Assembly: GCF_051014445.1 (NCBI RefSeq)
Contig: NW_027488367.1
Location: forward strand, 23,545,501 to 23,609,500
DNA from: Colletes latitarsis
Lineage: Eukaryota; Arthropoda; Insecta; Hymenoptera; Colletidae
Reading direction: 5' to 3'
Length of the DNA: 64,000 bases
Shown here: positions 1 through 11,738 of the stretch, piece after piece
Position numbering within the stretch: the stretch's first letter is position 1
Layout of the letters: the number at the start of each line of letters is the position of its first letter
Position numbers and translations under genes: made by a program
Notes under the pieces: generated by a model
The model's input: only the letters and a program-made list of their open reading frames with translations
Told to the model about the DNA's origin: nothing
The model's database searches: none

Positions 1-7
1 TTTGGTT

Positions 8-183
8 CACGTAGTAATGTGGTACCACACTGAAACATTCAATTAAACCTGGTCTTGATAAATATTTTAGAGGATAACGCATGTTAGGCTTGGGTTAGGT
101 CTAGGATTTGCCCTCATTAGGCTCATACTTTCGCATATTTCTCATACTTCATGGCTAGATCCTGGGCTGTTTCTGGATTGTAT
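8..183. repeat. Reference monomer, class I (ATGGCTAG tail)
   Basis: This is the first complete 176-bp unit in the window. It starts at CACGTAGTAATG, has an intact GTGGTACCAC dyad at 19-28, the variant AAACCTGGTCTTGATAAAT, the TTAGG doublet, and the class I tail CATACTTCATGGCTAG followed by GGGCTGTTTCTGGATTG. Class I tails pair with CTGGATTG before the next CACG. The class exists in CTTCATGG and CTTGATGG forms. The CTTGATGG form is often followed by a monomer that begins AATGAAGTACAACACTG and so lacks the palindrome. Confidence 0.95.
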
Positions 184-359
184 CACGTAGTAATGTGGTA
201 CCACGCTGAAGCAGTCGATTAAACCTGGTTTCGATCAATATTTTAGAGGATAACGCAAGTTAAGTCTGGGATAGGTCTGGGATTTGACCTCATCAGACTC
301 ATACTTTCGCGTTTTTCACATACTTGTTGAACAGATCCTGGGTTTTTTCTGGTTTGGAT
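184..359. repeat. Reference monomer, class II (GTTGAAC tail)
   Basis: This 176-bp unit is in direct tandem with the preceding class I unit. It has the AAACCTGGTTTCGATCAA version of the 5' half, the GGTCTGGGATAGG version of the doublet, and the class II tail GCGTTTTTCACATACTTG followed by TTGAACAGATCCTGGG, six T's and CTGGTTTGG. A sister form reads GCATTCTTCACATACTTG and TTGAACGGATCC, which creates a GGATCC site. Classes I and II are mixed through the whole window without a simple alternation. Confidence 0.93.
221..231. other. Dyad 3: AAACCTGGTTT inverted repeat (example)
   Basis: AAACC and GGTTT are reverse complements around one central base, which is T in most copies and A in AAACCAGGTTT variants. 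It lies about 20 bases after dyad 1 and completes a run of three short dyads within about 50 bp. Monomers with AAACCTGGTCTTG lose the right arm. Confidence 0.7.
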
Positions 360-367
360 CACGTAGT

Positions 368-383
368 AGTGTGGTACCACACT
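368..383. other. 16-bp perfect palindrome, longest form of dyad 1 (example)
   Basis: AGTGTGGTACCACACT equals its own reverse complement. Most monomers carry the 12-bp core TGTGGTACCACA, for example 18-29. Monomers with GTAGTAGTGTGG extend it to 16 bp, as here. The centre is GGTACC. Three main states recur: intact GTGGTACCAC; one-base broken GTGGGACCAC, for example around 3717; and lost GAAGTACAAC, for example around 723. The repeated survival of a perfect palindrome beside frequent disabled forms suggests a protein-binding or structural element, but no known factor is recognised. Confidence 0.85.
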
Positions 384-391
384 GAAACAGT
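381..391. other. Dyad 2: ACTGAAACAGT inverted repeat (example)
   Basis: ACTG and CAGT are exact reverse complements around AAA. The motif overlaps the last three bases of the 16-bp dyad 1. It is lost in monomers reading CTGAAACATTC and kept in those reading CTGAAACAGTC, so the two main 5'-half variants differ in whether dyad 2 exists. Confidence 0.7.
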
Positions 392-962
392 CCATTAAAC
401 CTGGTTGCGATCAATGTTTTAGAGGATAACGCATGTTAGGTCTGGGTTAGGTCTAGTATTTGCCCTCATCAGGCTCATTCTTTCGCATATTTCTCAAACT
501 TGATGGCTAGATCCTGGGCTTTTTCTGGATTGCATCACGTAGTAATGTAGTACCACACTGAAACATTCAATTAAACCTGGTCTTGATAAATATTTCAGAG
601 GATAACGCATGTTAGGTCTGGGTTAGGTCTAGGATTGGCACTCATCAGGCTCATACTTTCGCATATTTCTCATACTTCGTGGCTAGATCCTGGGCTTTTT
701 CTGGATTGCATCACGTAGTAATGAAGTACAACACTGAAACAGTCAATTGAACCTGGTCTCCATCAATATCTTAGAGGACAACGCAAGTTAGGTCTAGGTA
801 AGGCCTGAGATTTTCACTGATCAGACTCATACTTTCGCATTCTTCACATACTTGTTGAACGGATCCTGGGTTTTTTCCGGTTTTGATCACGTAGTAATGT
901 GGTACCACACTGAAACATTCAATTAAACCTTGTCTTGATAAATATTTTAGAGAATAACGCAT

Positions 963-985
963 GTTAGGTCTGGGTTAGGTCTAGG
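963..985. repeat. Internal 11-bp direct sub-repeat of the monomer (example)
   Basis: GTTAGGTCTGG at 963-973 is followed directly by GTTAGGTCTAG at 974-984. The doublet is present in degenerate forms in almost every monomer, for example GTCTGGGATAGGTCTGGG and GTCTAGGTTAGGCCTGGG. It may be a relic of a shorter ancestral repeat. It includes TTAGG twice but is not a TTAGG telomere tract. Confidence 0.75.
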
Positions 986-1675
986 ATTTGCCCTCATCAG
1001 GCTCATACTTTCGCATATCTCTCATACTTCATGGCTAGATCCTGGGCTATTTCTGGATTGGATCATGTAGTAATGTGGCACCACACTGAAACAGTCAATG
1101 AAACCTGGTTTTGATCGATATTTTAGAGAATAATTCATGTTAGGTCTAGGTTAGGTCAGGGATTTGCTCTCTTCAGGCTCATTCTTTCGCATATTTCTCA
1201 TACTTGATGGCTAGATCCTGGGCTTTTTCTGGATTGCATCACGTAGTAATGAAGTACAACACTGAAACAGACAATTAAACTTGGTTTCCATCAATATTTT
1301 AGAGGACAACGCATGTTAGGTCTAGGTTAGTCCTGGGATTTGCCCTCATCAGGGTCATACTGTCGCAGTTTTAACATACTTGTTGAACGGATTCTGGGTT
1401 TTTTCTGGTTTGGTTCACGTAGTAATGTGGTACCACACTGAAACATTCAATTAAACCTGGTCTTGATAAATATTTTAGAGGATAACGCATGTTAGGTTTG
1501 GGTTAGGTCTGGGATTTGCTCTTATCAGGCTCATTCTTTCGCATATTTCTCATACTTGATGGCTAGATCCTGGGCATTTTCTGGATTGCATAACGTAGTA
1601 ATGAAGTACAACACTGAAACAGTCGATTAAACCTGGTTTCGGTCAATATTTTTGAGGATAACGCATGTTAGGTCT

Positions 1676-2203
1676 AGATTAGGCCTGGGATTTTCACTCA
1701 TCAGACTCATACTTTCGCATTCTTCACATACTTGTTGAACGGAGCCTGGGTTTTTTCTGGTTTGCATCACGTAGTAATGTGGGACCACACTGAAAACGTC
1801 AATTAAATCTGGTTTCGATCAATATTTTAGAGACTAATTCATGTTAGGTCTAGGTTAGGCCTGGGATTTTCACTCATCAGAATCATACTGTCGCAGTTTT
1901 AACATACTTCTTGAACGGATCCTGGGTTTTTTCTGGTTTGGTTCACGTAGTAATGTGGTACCACTCTGAAACATTCAATTAAACCTGGTCTTGATAAATA
2001 TTTTAGAGGATAACGCATGTTAGGTTTGGGTTAGGTCTAGGATTTGCCCTCATCTGTCTCATACTTTCGCATATTTCTCATACTTCATGGCTAGATCCTG
2101 GGTTTTTTCTGGTTTGGATCACGTAGTAGTGTGGTACCACACAGAAACAGTCCATTAAACCTGGTTGCGATCAATATTTTAGAGGATAACGCATGTTAGG
2201 TCT
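1676..2203. repeat. 528-bp (three-monomer) segment absent from the second D1 copy
   Basis: The match with the second copy switches offset from 13,027 to 12,499 here, a difference of 528, exactly three monomers. Both flanks share GAGGATAACGC followed by ATGTTAGGTCT, so the change is in register. This fits an unequal exchange or a replication slip between homologous positions in different monomers. The second copy lost three units or the first gained them; the sequence does not say which. Confidence 0.85.
2071..2115. repeat. Chimeric class I/class II monomer (example)
   Basis: CATACTTCATGGCTAGATCC, a class I tail, continues as GGGTTTTTTCTGGTTTGG, a class II ending, so the switch falls within the shared GATCCTGGG. 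Similar chimeras lie at about 54340-54375 (CTTGATGGCTAG with TTTTTTCCGGTTTGG), 48885-48915 and 55050-55085. The opposite switch (TTGAACAG then GGGCTTTTTCAGGATTGG) lies at about 34978, 39205 and 50118. Confidence 0.75.
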
Positions 2204-5200
2204 GGGTTAGGTCTAGTATTTGCCCTCATCAGGCTCATTCTTTCGCATATTTCTCAAACTTGATGGCTAGATCCTGGGCTTTTTCTGGATTGCATCACGT
2301 AGTAATGTAGTACCACACTGAAACATTCAATTAAACCTGGTCTTGATAAATATTTCAGGGGATAACGCATGGTAGGTCTGGGTTAGGTCTAGGATTTGCA
2401 CTCATCAGGCTCATACTTTCGCATATTTCTCATACTTCATGGCTAGAGCCTGGGCTTTTTCTGGACTGCATCACGTAGTAATGAAGTACAACACTGAAAC
2501 AGTCAATTGAACCTGGTCTCCATCAATATCTTAGAGGACAACGCAAGTTAGGTCTGGGATAGGTCTTGGATTAGCCCTCATCAGGCTCATACTTTCGCAT
2601 ATTTCTCATACTTCATGGCTAGATCCTGGGCTATTTCTGGATTGGATCACGTAGTAAAGTGGTACCACACTGAAACATTCAATGAAACCTGGTCTGGATA
2701 AATATTTTAGAGGATAACGCATGTTAGGTCTGGGTTAGGTCTAGGATTTGCCCTCATCAGGCTCATTCTTTCGCATATTTCTCATTCTTGATGGCTAGAT
2801 CTTGGGCTTTTTCTGGATTGCATCACGTAGTAATGTGGTACCACCCTGAAACAGTCAATTAAACCTGGTTTCGATCAATATGTTAGAGGATAGCGCAAGT
2901 TAAGTCTGGGATAGGTCTGGGATTTGACCTGATCAGACTCATACTTTCGCGTTTTTCACATACTTGTTGAACAGATCCTGGGTTTTTTCTGGCTTGGATC
3001 ACGTAGTAGTGTGGTACCACACTGAAACAGTCCATGAAACCTGGTTGCGGTCAATATTTTAGAGGATAACGCATGTTAGGTCTGGGTTAGGTCTAGGATT
3101 TGCTCTCATCAGGCTCATACTTTCGCATATTTCTCATACTTCATGGCTTGATCCTGGGCTATTTCTGCATTGGATCTCGTAGTAAAGTGGTACCACACTG
3201 AAAGATTCAATGGAACCTGGTCTGGATAAATATTTTAGAGGATAACGCATGTTAGGTCTGGGTTAGGTCTAGGAATTGCCCTCATCAGGCTTATTCTTTC
3301 GCATATGTCTCATACATGATGGCTAGATCCTGGGCTTTTTCTTGATCGCATCACGTAGTAATGAAGTACAACACTGAAACAGTCACTTAAACCTGGTTTC
3401 CATCAATATCTTAGAGGACAACGCAAGTTAGGTCTGGGATAGGTCTGAAATTTGCCCTCATCAGGCTCATACTTTCGCGTTTTTCACATACTTGTTGAAC
3501 AGATCCTGGGTTTTTTCTGGTTTGGATCACGTAGTAATGTGGTACCACGCTGAAACAGTTGATTAGACCCGGTTTCGATCAATATTTTAGAGGATAACGC
3601 AAGTTAAGTCTGGGATAGGTCTGGGATTTGACCTCATCAGGTTCTTACTTTCGCATATTTCTCATACATGTTGAACAGATCCTGGGTATTTTCTGGCATG
3701 GAACACGTAGTAATGTGGGACCACACTGAAACTATCAATTAAACCTGGTCTTGATAAATATTTTAGAGGATAACGCAAGTTAGGTCTGGGTTAGGTCTAG
3801 GATTTGCCCTCATCAGGCTCATACTTTCGCATATTTCTCATACTTCATGGCTAGATCCTGGGCTATTTCTGGATTGGATCACGTAGTAATGTGGTACCAC
3901 ACTGAAACAGTCAATTAAACCTGGTTTCGACCAATATTTTAGAGGATAACGCAAGTTAGGTCTGGGATAGGTCTGGGATTTGCCCTCATCAGGCTCATAC
4001 TTTCGCGTTTTTCACATACTTGTTGAACAGATCCTGGGTTTTTTCTGGTTTGGGTCACGTAGTAACGTGGTACCACACTGAAACATTCAATTAAACCTGG
4101 TCTTGATAAATATTTTAGAGGATAACGCATGTTAGGTCTGGGTTAGGTCTAGGATTTGCCCTCATCAAGCTCATACTTTCGCATATCTCTCATACTTGAT
4201 GGCTAGATCCTGGGCTTTTTCTGGATTGCATCACGTAGTAATGAAGTACAGCACTGAAACAGTCAATTAAACCTGGTTTCGATCAATATTTTAGAGAATA
4301 ATTCATGTTAGGTCTAGGTTAGGTCTGGGATTTGCTCTCATCAGGCTCATTCTTTCGCATATTTCTCATACTTGATGGCTAGATCCTGGGCTTTTTCTGG
4401 ATCGCATCACGTAGTAATGAAGTACAACACTGAAACAGTCAATTAAACCTGGTTTCCATCAATATCTTAGAGGACAACGCAAGTTAGGTCTGGGATAGGT
4501 CTGGGATTTGCCCTCATCAGACTCATACTTTCGCGTTCTTCACATACTTGTTGAACGGATCCTGGGTTTTTTCTGGTTTGGATCACGTAGTAATGTGGGA
4601 CCACACTGAAACAATCAATTAAACCTGGTCTTGATAAATATTTTGGAGGATAACGCATGTTAGGTCTGGGTTAGGTCTAGGATTTGCCATCATCAGGCTC
4701 ATGCTTTCGCATATTTCACATACTTCATGGCTAGATCCTGGGCTGTTTCTGGATTGTATCACGTAGTAATGTGGTACCACGCTGAAACAGTCAATTAAAC
4801 CTGGTTTCGATCAATATTTTGGAGGATAACGCAAGTTAGGTCTGGGATAGGTCTAGGATTTGCCCTCATCAGGCTCTTTCTTTCGTATATTTCTCATACT
4901 TCATGGCTAGATCGTGGGCTATTTCTGGTTTGGATCACGTAGTAATGTGGGACCACACTGAAACAATCAATTAAACCTGGTCTTGATAAATATTTTGGAG
5001 GATAACGCATGTTAGGTCTGGGTTAGGTCTAGGATTTGCCATCATCAGGCTCATACTTTCGCATATTTCACATACTTGATGGCAAGATCCTGGGCTTTTT
5101 CTGGATTGCATCACGTAGTAATGAAGTACAACACTGAAACAGTCAACTAAACCTGGTTTCGATCAATATTTTAGAGAATAATTCATGTTAGGTCTAGGTT

Positions 5201-8070
5201 AGGTCTGGGATATGACCTCATCAGACTCTTACATTCGCACACTTCACATACTCGTTGAACAGATCCTGGGATATTTTCTGGTTTGGATCACATAGTAATG
5301 TGGTACCACTCTGAGACAGTCGATTAAACCAGGTTTCGATCAATATTTTAGAGGATAACGCATGTTAGGTCTGGGTTAGGTCTACGATTTGCCCTCATCA
5401 GGCTCATACTTTCGCATATTTCTCATACTTCATGGCTAGATCCTGGGCTGTTTCTGGATTGTATCACGTAGTAATGTGGTATCACGCTGAAACAGTCAAT
5501 TAAACCTGGCTTCGATCAATACTTTAGAGGATAACGCAAGTTAGGTCTGGGATAGGTCTAGGATTTGCCCTCATCATGCTCATACTTTCGCATATTTCTC
5601 ATACTTCATGGCTAGATCCTGGGCTATTTCTGGATTGGATCACATAGTAAAGTGGTACCACACTGAAACATTCAATGAAACCTGGTCTAGATAATTATTT
5701 TAGAGGATAACGCATGTTAGGTCAAGGTTAGGTCTAAGATTTGCCCCCATCAGGCTCACAGTTTCGCGTTTTTCACATACTTGTTGAACAGATCCTCGGT
5801 TTTTTCTGGTTTGGATCACGCAGTAATGTGGTACCACACTGAAACATTCAATTAAACCTGGTCTTGATAAATATTTTAGAGGATAACGCATGTTAGGTCT
5901 GGGTTACATCTGTGATTTGCCCTCATCAGGGTCATACTTTCCCAGTTTAAACATGCATGTTGACCTGATCGAGGGTTTTTTCTGCTTTGGATCACGTAGT
6001 AAAGTGGTACCACAATAAAACAGTCAATCAAACCTGGTTTCGATCAATATTTTAGAGGATAACGCATGTTAGGTCTAGGTTAGGCCTGGGATTTTCACTC
6101 ATCAGACTCATACTTTCGCATTCTTCACATACTTGTTGAACGTATCCTGAGTTTTTTCTGGTTTGGATCACGTAGTAATGTGGGACCACACTGAGACAGT
6201 CAATTAAACCTGGTCTCGATCAGTATTTTAGAGTCTAATTCATGTTAGGTCTAGGTTAGGTCTGGTATATGCTGTTATCAGGCTCATTGTTTCGCATATT
6301 TCTCATACTTGATGGCTAGATCCTGGGCTTTTTCTGGATTGCATAACGTAGTAATGAAGTACAACACTGAAACAGTCAATTAAACCTGGTTTCCATCAAT
6401 ATTTTAGAGGACAACGCATATTAGGTGTAGGTTAGGCCTGGGATTTGATCTCATCAGACTCATACTTTCGCGTTTTTCACATACTTGTTGAACAGATCCT
6501 GGGTTTTTTCAGGTTTGGATCACATAGTAATGTGGTACCACACCGAAACAGCCGATTAAACCAGGTTTCGATCAATATTTTTGAGGATAACGCATGTTAG
6601 GTCTAGGTTAGGCCTGGGATTTTCACTCATCAGACTCATACTTTCGCATTCTTCACATACTTGTTGAACGGATCCTGGGTTTTTTCTGGTTTGGATCACG
6701 TTGTAATGTGGGACCACACTGAAACAATCAATTAAACCTGGTTTCGACCAATATTTTAGAGGATAACGCAAGTTAGGTCTGGGATAGGTCTGGGATTTGC
6801 CCTCATCAGGCTCATACTTTCGCGTTTTTCACATACTTGTTGAACTGATCCTGGGTTTTTTCTGGTTTGGGTCACGTAGTAACGTGGTACCACACTGAAA
6901 CATTCAATTAAACCTGGTCTTGATAAATATTTTAGAGGATAACGCATGTTAGGTCTGGGTTAGGTCTAGGATTTGCCCTCATCAAGCTCATACTTTCGCA
7001 TATCTCTCATACTTGATGGCTAGATCCTGGGCTTTTTCTGGATTGCATCACGTAGTAATGAAGTACAACACTGAAACAGTCAATTAAACCTGGTTTCCAT
7101 CAATATCTTAGAGGACAACGCAAGTTAGGTCTGGGATAGGTCTGGGATTTGCCCTCATCAGACTCATACTTTCGCGTTCTTCACATACTTGTTGGACAGA
7201 TCCTGGGTTTTTTCTGGTTTGGATCACGTAGTAGTGTGGTGCCACACTGAAACAGTCCATTAAACCTGGTTTGGATCAATATTTTAGAGGATAACGCATG
7301 TTAGGTCTAGGTTAGCCCTGGGATTTTCACTCATCAGACTCATACTTTCGCATTCTTCACATACTTGTTGAACGGAACCTGGTTTTTTTCTGGTTTGGAT
7401 CACGTAGTAATGTGGTACCACACTGAAACAGTTGACTAAACCTAGTTTCGATCAATATTTTAGAGGATAACGCAAGTTAGGTCTGGGATAGGTATGGAAT
7501 ATGACCTCATCAGACTCTTACATTCGCACACTTCACATACTCGTTGAACAGATCCTGGGATATTTTCTGGTTTGGATCACATAGTAATGTGGTACCACTC
7601 TGAGACAGTCGATTAAACCAGGTTTCGATGAATATTTTAGAGGATAACGCATGTTAGGTCTGGGTTAGGTCTACGATTTGCCCTCATCAGGCTCATACTT
7701 TCGCATATTTCTCATACTTCATGGCTAGATCTTGGGCTATTTCTGGATTGGATCACACAGTAAAGTGGTACCACACTGAAACATTCAATGAAACCTGGTC
7801 TAGATAATTATTTTAGAGGATAACGCATGTTAGGTCAAGGTTAGGTCTAAGATTTGCCCCCATCAGGCTCACAGTTTCGCGTTTTTCACATACTTGTTGA
7901 ACAGATCCTCGGTTTTTTCTGGTTTGGATCACGCAGTAATGTGGTACCACACTGAAACATTCAATTAAACCTGGTCTTGATAAATATTTTAGAGGATAAC
8001 GCATGTTAGGTCTGGGTTAGGTCTAGGATTTGCCCTCATCAAGCTCATACTTTCGCATATCTCTCATACT
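2204..8070. repeat. Large repeat D1, copy 1, right part
   Basis: It matches 14703-20569 at an offset of 12,499 (71 monomers plus 3). Differences I noticed are few: CATGCTTTCG at about 4701 against CATACTTTCG, GGCAAGATCC at about 5083 against GGCTAGATCC, GATATGACC at about 5209 against GATATAACC, and GAGTCTAATT at about 6232 against GAGTCTCATT. The match ends at CTCTCATACT, where the second copy has a 15-bp deletion and joins a different monomer. Confidence 0.88.
7000..7731. repeat. Shuffled block, matches 11577-12308
   Basis: The offset is 4,577 (26 monomers plus 1). Shared private variants include CTTGTTGGACAGATCC at about 7188, GTGTGGTGCCACAC, and GAACGGAACCTGG. A few differences are visible, such as GGATAACGCATG against GGATAACTCATG. 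The match ends at TAGATC in mid-monomer, where 7731 onward continues as a different block. Confidence 0.8.
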
Positions 8071-8247
8071 TGATGGCTAGATCCTGGGCTTTTTCTGGAT
8101 TGCATCACGTAGTAATGAAGTACAACACTGAAACAGTCAACTAAACCTGGTTTCGATCAATATTTTAGAGAATAATTCATGTTAGGTCTAGGTTAGGTCT
8201 GGGATTTGCTCTCATCAGGCTCATTCTTTCGCATATTTCTCATACTT
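7731..8247. repeat. Shuffled block, matches 10019-10535
   Basis: The offset is 2,288, exactly 13 monomers. Shared private marks are AGATCTTGGGCTATTTC, TAGATAATTATTTTAG, GGTCAAGGTTAGG, TTTGCCCCCATCAGG and AGATCCTCGG. Three small differences were noticed. It abuts the block that matches 11.6-12.3 kb, so neighbouring monomers here have different partners. Confidence 0.8.
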
Positions 8248-8407
8248 GATGGCTAGATCCTGGGCTTTTTCTGCATCGCATCACGTAGTAATGAAGCACA
8301 ACACTGAAACTGTCATTTAAACCTGGTTTCCGTCAATATCTTAGAGGACAACGCATGTTAGGTCTAGGTTAGGTCTAGGATTTGCCCTCATCAGGCTCAT
8401 ACTTTCT

Positions 8408-9626
8408 CATATTTCTCATACTTCATGGCTATATCCTGGGCTGTTTCTGGATTGTATCACGTAGTAATGTGGTACCACGCTGAAACAGTCAATTAAACCT
8501 GGTTTCGATCAATATTTTGGAGGATAACGCAAGTTAGGTCTGGGATAGGTCTAGGATTTGCCCTCATCAGGCTCTTACTTTCGCATATTTCTCATACATG
8601 TTGAACAGATCCTGGGTATTTTCTGGCATGGAACACGTAGTAATGTGGGACCACACTGAAACTATCAATTAAACCTGGTCTTGATAAATATTTTAGAGGA
8701 TAACGCATGTTAGGTCTGGGTTAGGTCTAGGATTTGCCCTCATCAGGCTCATACTTTCGCATATTTCTCATACTTCATGGCTAGATCCTGGGCTATTTCA
8801 GGATTGGATCACGTAGTAATGTGGTACCACACTGAAACAGTCAATTAAACCTGGTTTCGACCAATATTTTAGAGGATAACGCAAGTTAGGTCTCGGATAG
8901 GTCTGGGATTTGCCCTCATCAGGCTCATACTTTCGCGTTTTTCACATACTTGTTGAACAGATCCTGGGTTTTTTCTGGTTTGGGTCACGTAGTAACGTGG
9001 TACCACACTGAAACATTCAATTAAACCTGGTCTTGATAAATATTTTAGAGGATAACGCATGTTAGGTCTGGGTTAGGTCTAGGATTTGCCCTCATCAAGC
9101 TCATTCTTTCGTATATCTCTCATACTTGATGGCTAGATCCTGGGCTTTTTCTGGATTGCATCACGTAGTAATGAAGTACAACACTGAAACAGTCAATTAA
9201 ACCTGGTTTCCATCAATATCTTAGAGGACAACGCAAGTTAGGTCTGGGATAGGTCTGGGATTTGCCCTCATCAGGCTCATACTTTCGCGTTTTTCACATA
9301 CTTGTTGAACAGATCCTGGGTTTTTTCTGGTTTGGGTCACGTAGTAACGTGGTACCACACTGAAACATTCAATTAAACCTGGTTTCGATCAATATTTTAG
9401 AGAATAATTCATGTTAGGTCTAGGTTAGGTCTGGGATTTGCTCTCATCAGGCTCATTCTTTCGCATATTTCTCATACTTGATGGCTAGATCCTGGGCTTT
9501 TTCTGGATCGCATCACGTAGTAATGAAGTACAACACTGAAACAGTCAATTAAACCTGGTTTCCATCAATATCTTAGAGGACAACGCAAGTTAGGTCTGGG
9601 ATAGGTCTGGGATTTGCCCTCATCAG
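8408..9626. repeat. Shuffled block, matches 10520-11738
   Basis: The offset is 2,112, exactly 12 monomers. The shared private mark GGCTATATCC lies at about 8427 and 10539. The TCTTACTTTCGC and CATACATG/TTGAACAG hybrid monomer and the GGCATGGAACACG monomer are also shared. The copy ends where CATCAGGCTC changes to CATCAGACTC. Confidence 0.82.
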
Positions 9627-11738
9627 GCTCATACTTTCGCGTTTTTCACATACTTGTTGAACAGATCCTGGGTTTTTTCTGGTTTGGGTCACGTAGTAAC
9701 GTGGTACCACACTGAAACATTCAATTAAACCTGGTCTTGATAAATATTTTAGAGGATAACGCATGTTAGGTCTGGGTTAGGTCTAGGATTTGCCCTCATC
9801 AAGCTCATACTTTCGCATATCTCTCATACTTGATGGCTAGATCCTGGGCTTTTTCTGGATTGCATCACGTAGTAATGAAGTACAACACTGAAACAGTCAA
9901 TTAAACCTGGTTTCGATCAATATTTTAGAGAATAATTCATGTTAGGTCTAGGTTAGGTCTGGGATTTGCTCTCATCAGGCTCATTCTTTCGCATATTTCT
10001 CATTCTTGATGGCTAGATCTTGGGCTATTTCTGGATTGGATCACATAGTAAAGTGGTACCACACTGAAACATTCAATGAAACCTGGTCTAGATAATTATT
10101 TTAGAGGATAACGCATGTTAGGTCAAGGTTAGGTCTAAGATTTGCCCCCATCAGGCTCACACTTTCGCGTTTTTCACATACTTGTTGAACAGATCCTCGG
10201 TTTTTTCTGGTTTGGATCACGCAGTAATGTGGTACCACACTGAAACATTCAATTAAACCTGGTCTTGATAAATATTTTAGAGGATAACGCATGTTAGGTC
10301 TGGGTTAGGTCTAGGATTTGCCCTCATCAAGCTCATACTTTCGCATATCTCTCATACTTGATGGCTAGATCCTGGGCTTTTTCTGGATTGCATCACGTAG
10401 TAATGAAGTACAACACTGAAACAGTCAACTAAACCTGGTTTCGATCAATATTTTAGAGAATAATTCATGTTAGGTCTAGGTTAGGTCTGGGATTTGCTCT
10501 CATCAGGCTCATTCTTTCGCATATTTCTCATACTTCATGGCTATATCCTGGGCTGTTTCTGGATTGTATCACGTAGTAATGCGGTACCACGCTGAAACTG
10601 TCAATTAAACCTGGTTTCGATCAATATTTTGGAGGATAACGCAAGTTAGGTCTGGGATAGGTCTAGGATTTGCCCTCATCAGGCTCTTACTTTCGCATAT
10701 TTCTCATACATGTTGAACAGATCCTGGGTATTTTCTGGCATGGAACACGTAGTAATGTGGGACCACACTGAAACTATCAATTAAACCTGGTCTTGATAAA
10801 TATTTTAGAGGATAACGCATGTTAGGTCTGGGTTAGGTCTAGGATTTGCCCTCATCAGGCTCATACTTTCGCATATTTCTCATACTTCATGGCTAGATCC
10901 TGGGCTATTTCTGGATTGGATCACGTAGTAATGTGGTACCACACTGAAACAGTCAATTAAACCTGGTTTCGACCAATATTTTAGAGGATAACGCAAGTTA
11001 GGTCTGGGATAGGTCTGGGATTTGCCCTCATCAGGCTCATACTTTCGCGTTTTTCACATACTTGTTGAACAGATCCTGGGTTTTTTCTGGTTTGGGTCAC
11101 GTAGTAACGTGGTACCACACTGAAACATTCAATTAAACCTGGTCTTGATAAATATTTTAGAGGATAACGCATGTTAGGTCTGGGTTAGGTCTAGGATTTG
11201 CCCTCATCAAGCTCATACTTTCGCATATCTCTCATACTTGATGGCTAGATCCTGGGCTTTTTCTGGATTGCATCACGTAGTAATGAAGTACAACACTGAA
11301 ACAGTCAATTAAACCTGGTTTCCATCAATATCTTAGAGGACAACGCAAGTTAGGTCTGGGATAGGTCTGGGATTTGCCCTCATCAGGCTCATACTTTCGC
11401 GTTTTTCACATACTTGTTGAACAGATCCTGGGTTTTTTCTGGTTTGGGTCACGTAGTAACGTGGTACCACACTGAAACATTCAATTAAACCTGGTTTCGA
11501 TCAATATTTTAGAGAATAATTCATGTTAGGTCTAGGTTAGGTCTGGGATTTGCTCTCATCAGGCTCATTCTTTCGCATATCTCTCATACTTGATGGCTAG
11601 ATCCTGGGCTTTTTCTGGATCGCATCACGTAGTAATGAAGTACAACACTGAAACAGTCAATTAAACCTGGTTTCCATCAATATCTTAGAGGACAACGCAA
11701 GTTAGGTCTGGGATAGGTCTGGGATTTGCCCTCATCAG

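Larger units (their letters stand above)
1..1675. repeat. Large repeat D1, copy 1, left part
   Basis: This segment matches 13028-14702 at a fixed offset of 13,027 (74 monomers plus 3 bases). I noticed only scattered single-base differences, such as GTTAGGCTTGG near 95 against GTTAGGTTTGG in the copy. It starts before the window, so the true left edge is unknown. It contains about 9.5 mixed class I and II monomers. Confidence 0.88.

Noticed and set aside
221..240. CENP-B box
   Set aside because: GGTTTCGATCAATA has TTCG followed four bases later by A, as in the box core, but lacks the required CGGG at the end. No other position fits on either strand.
368..383. Transposon terminal inverted repeats or an operator
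   Set aside because: The palindrome lies in nearly every monomer at the same place, with no coding region or target-site duplications nearby. It is part of the satellite unit.
771..962. Open frames of 63-89 codons on the minus strand, present dozens of times and beginning MRYPLKYLSR or similar
   Set aside because: They span just over one monomer. 176 is 3 x 58 + 2, so each frame shifts in the next monomer, and the last codons read the same motif as the first codons in another frame. Variation among them follows the DNA subfamilies with no sign of codon-level constraint. These are chance frames in a satellite and are not genes.
963..985. Telomeric repeat (TTAGG)
   Set aside because: TTAGG occurs only as two copies 11 bases apart in each monomer, never as an uninterrupted tract.
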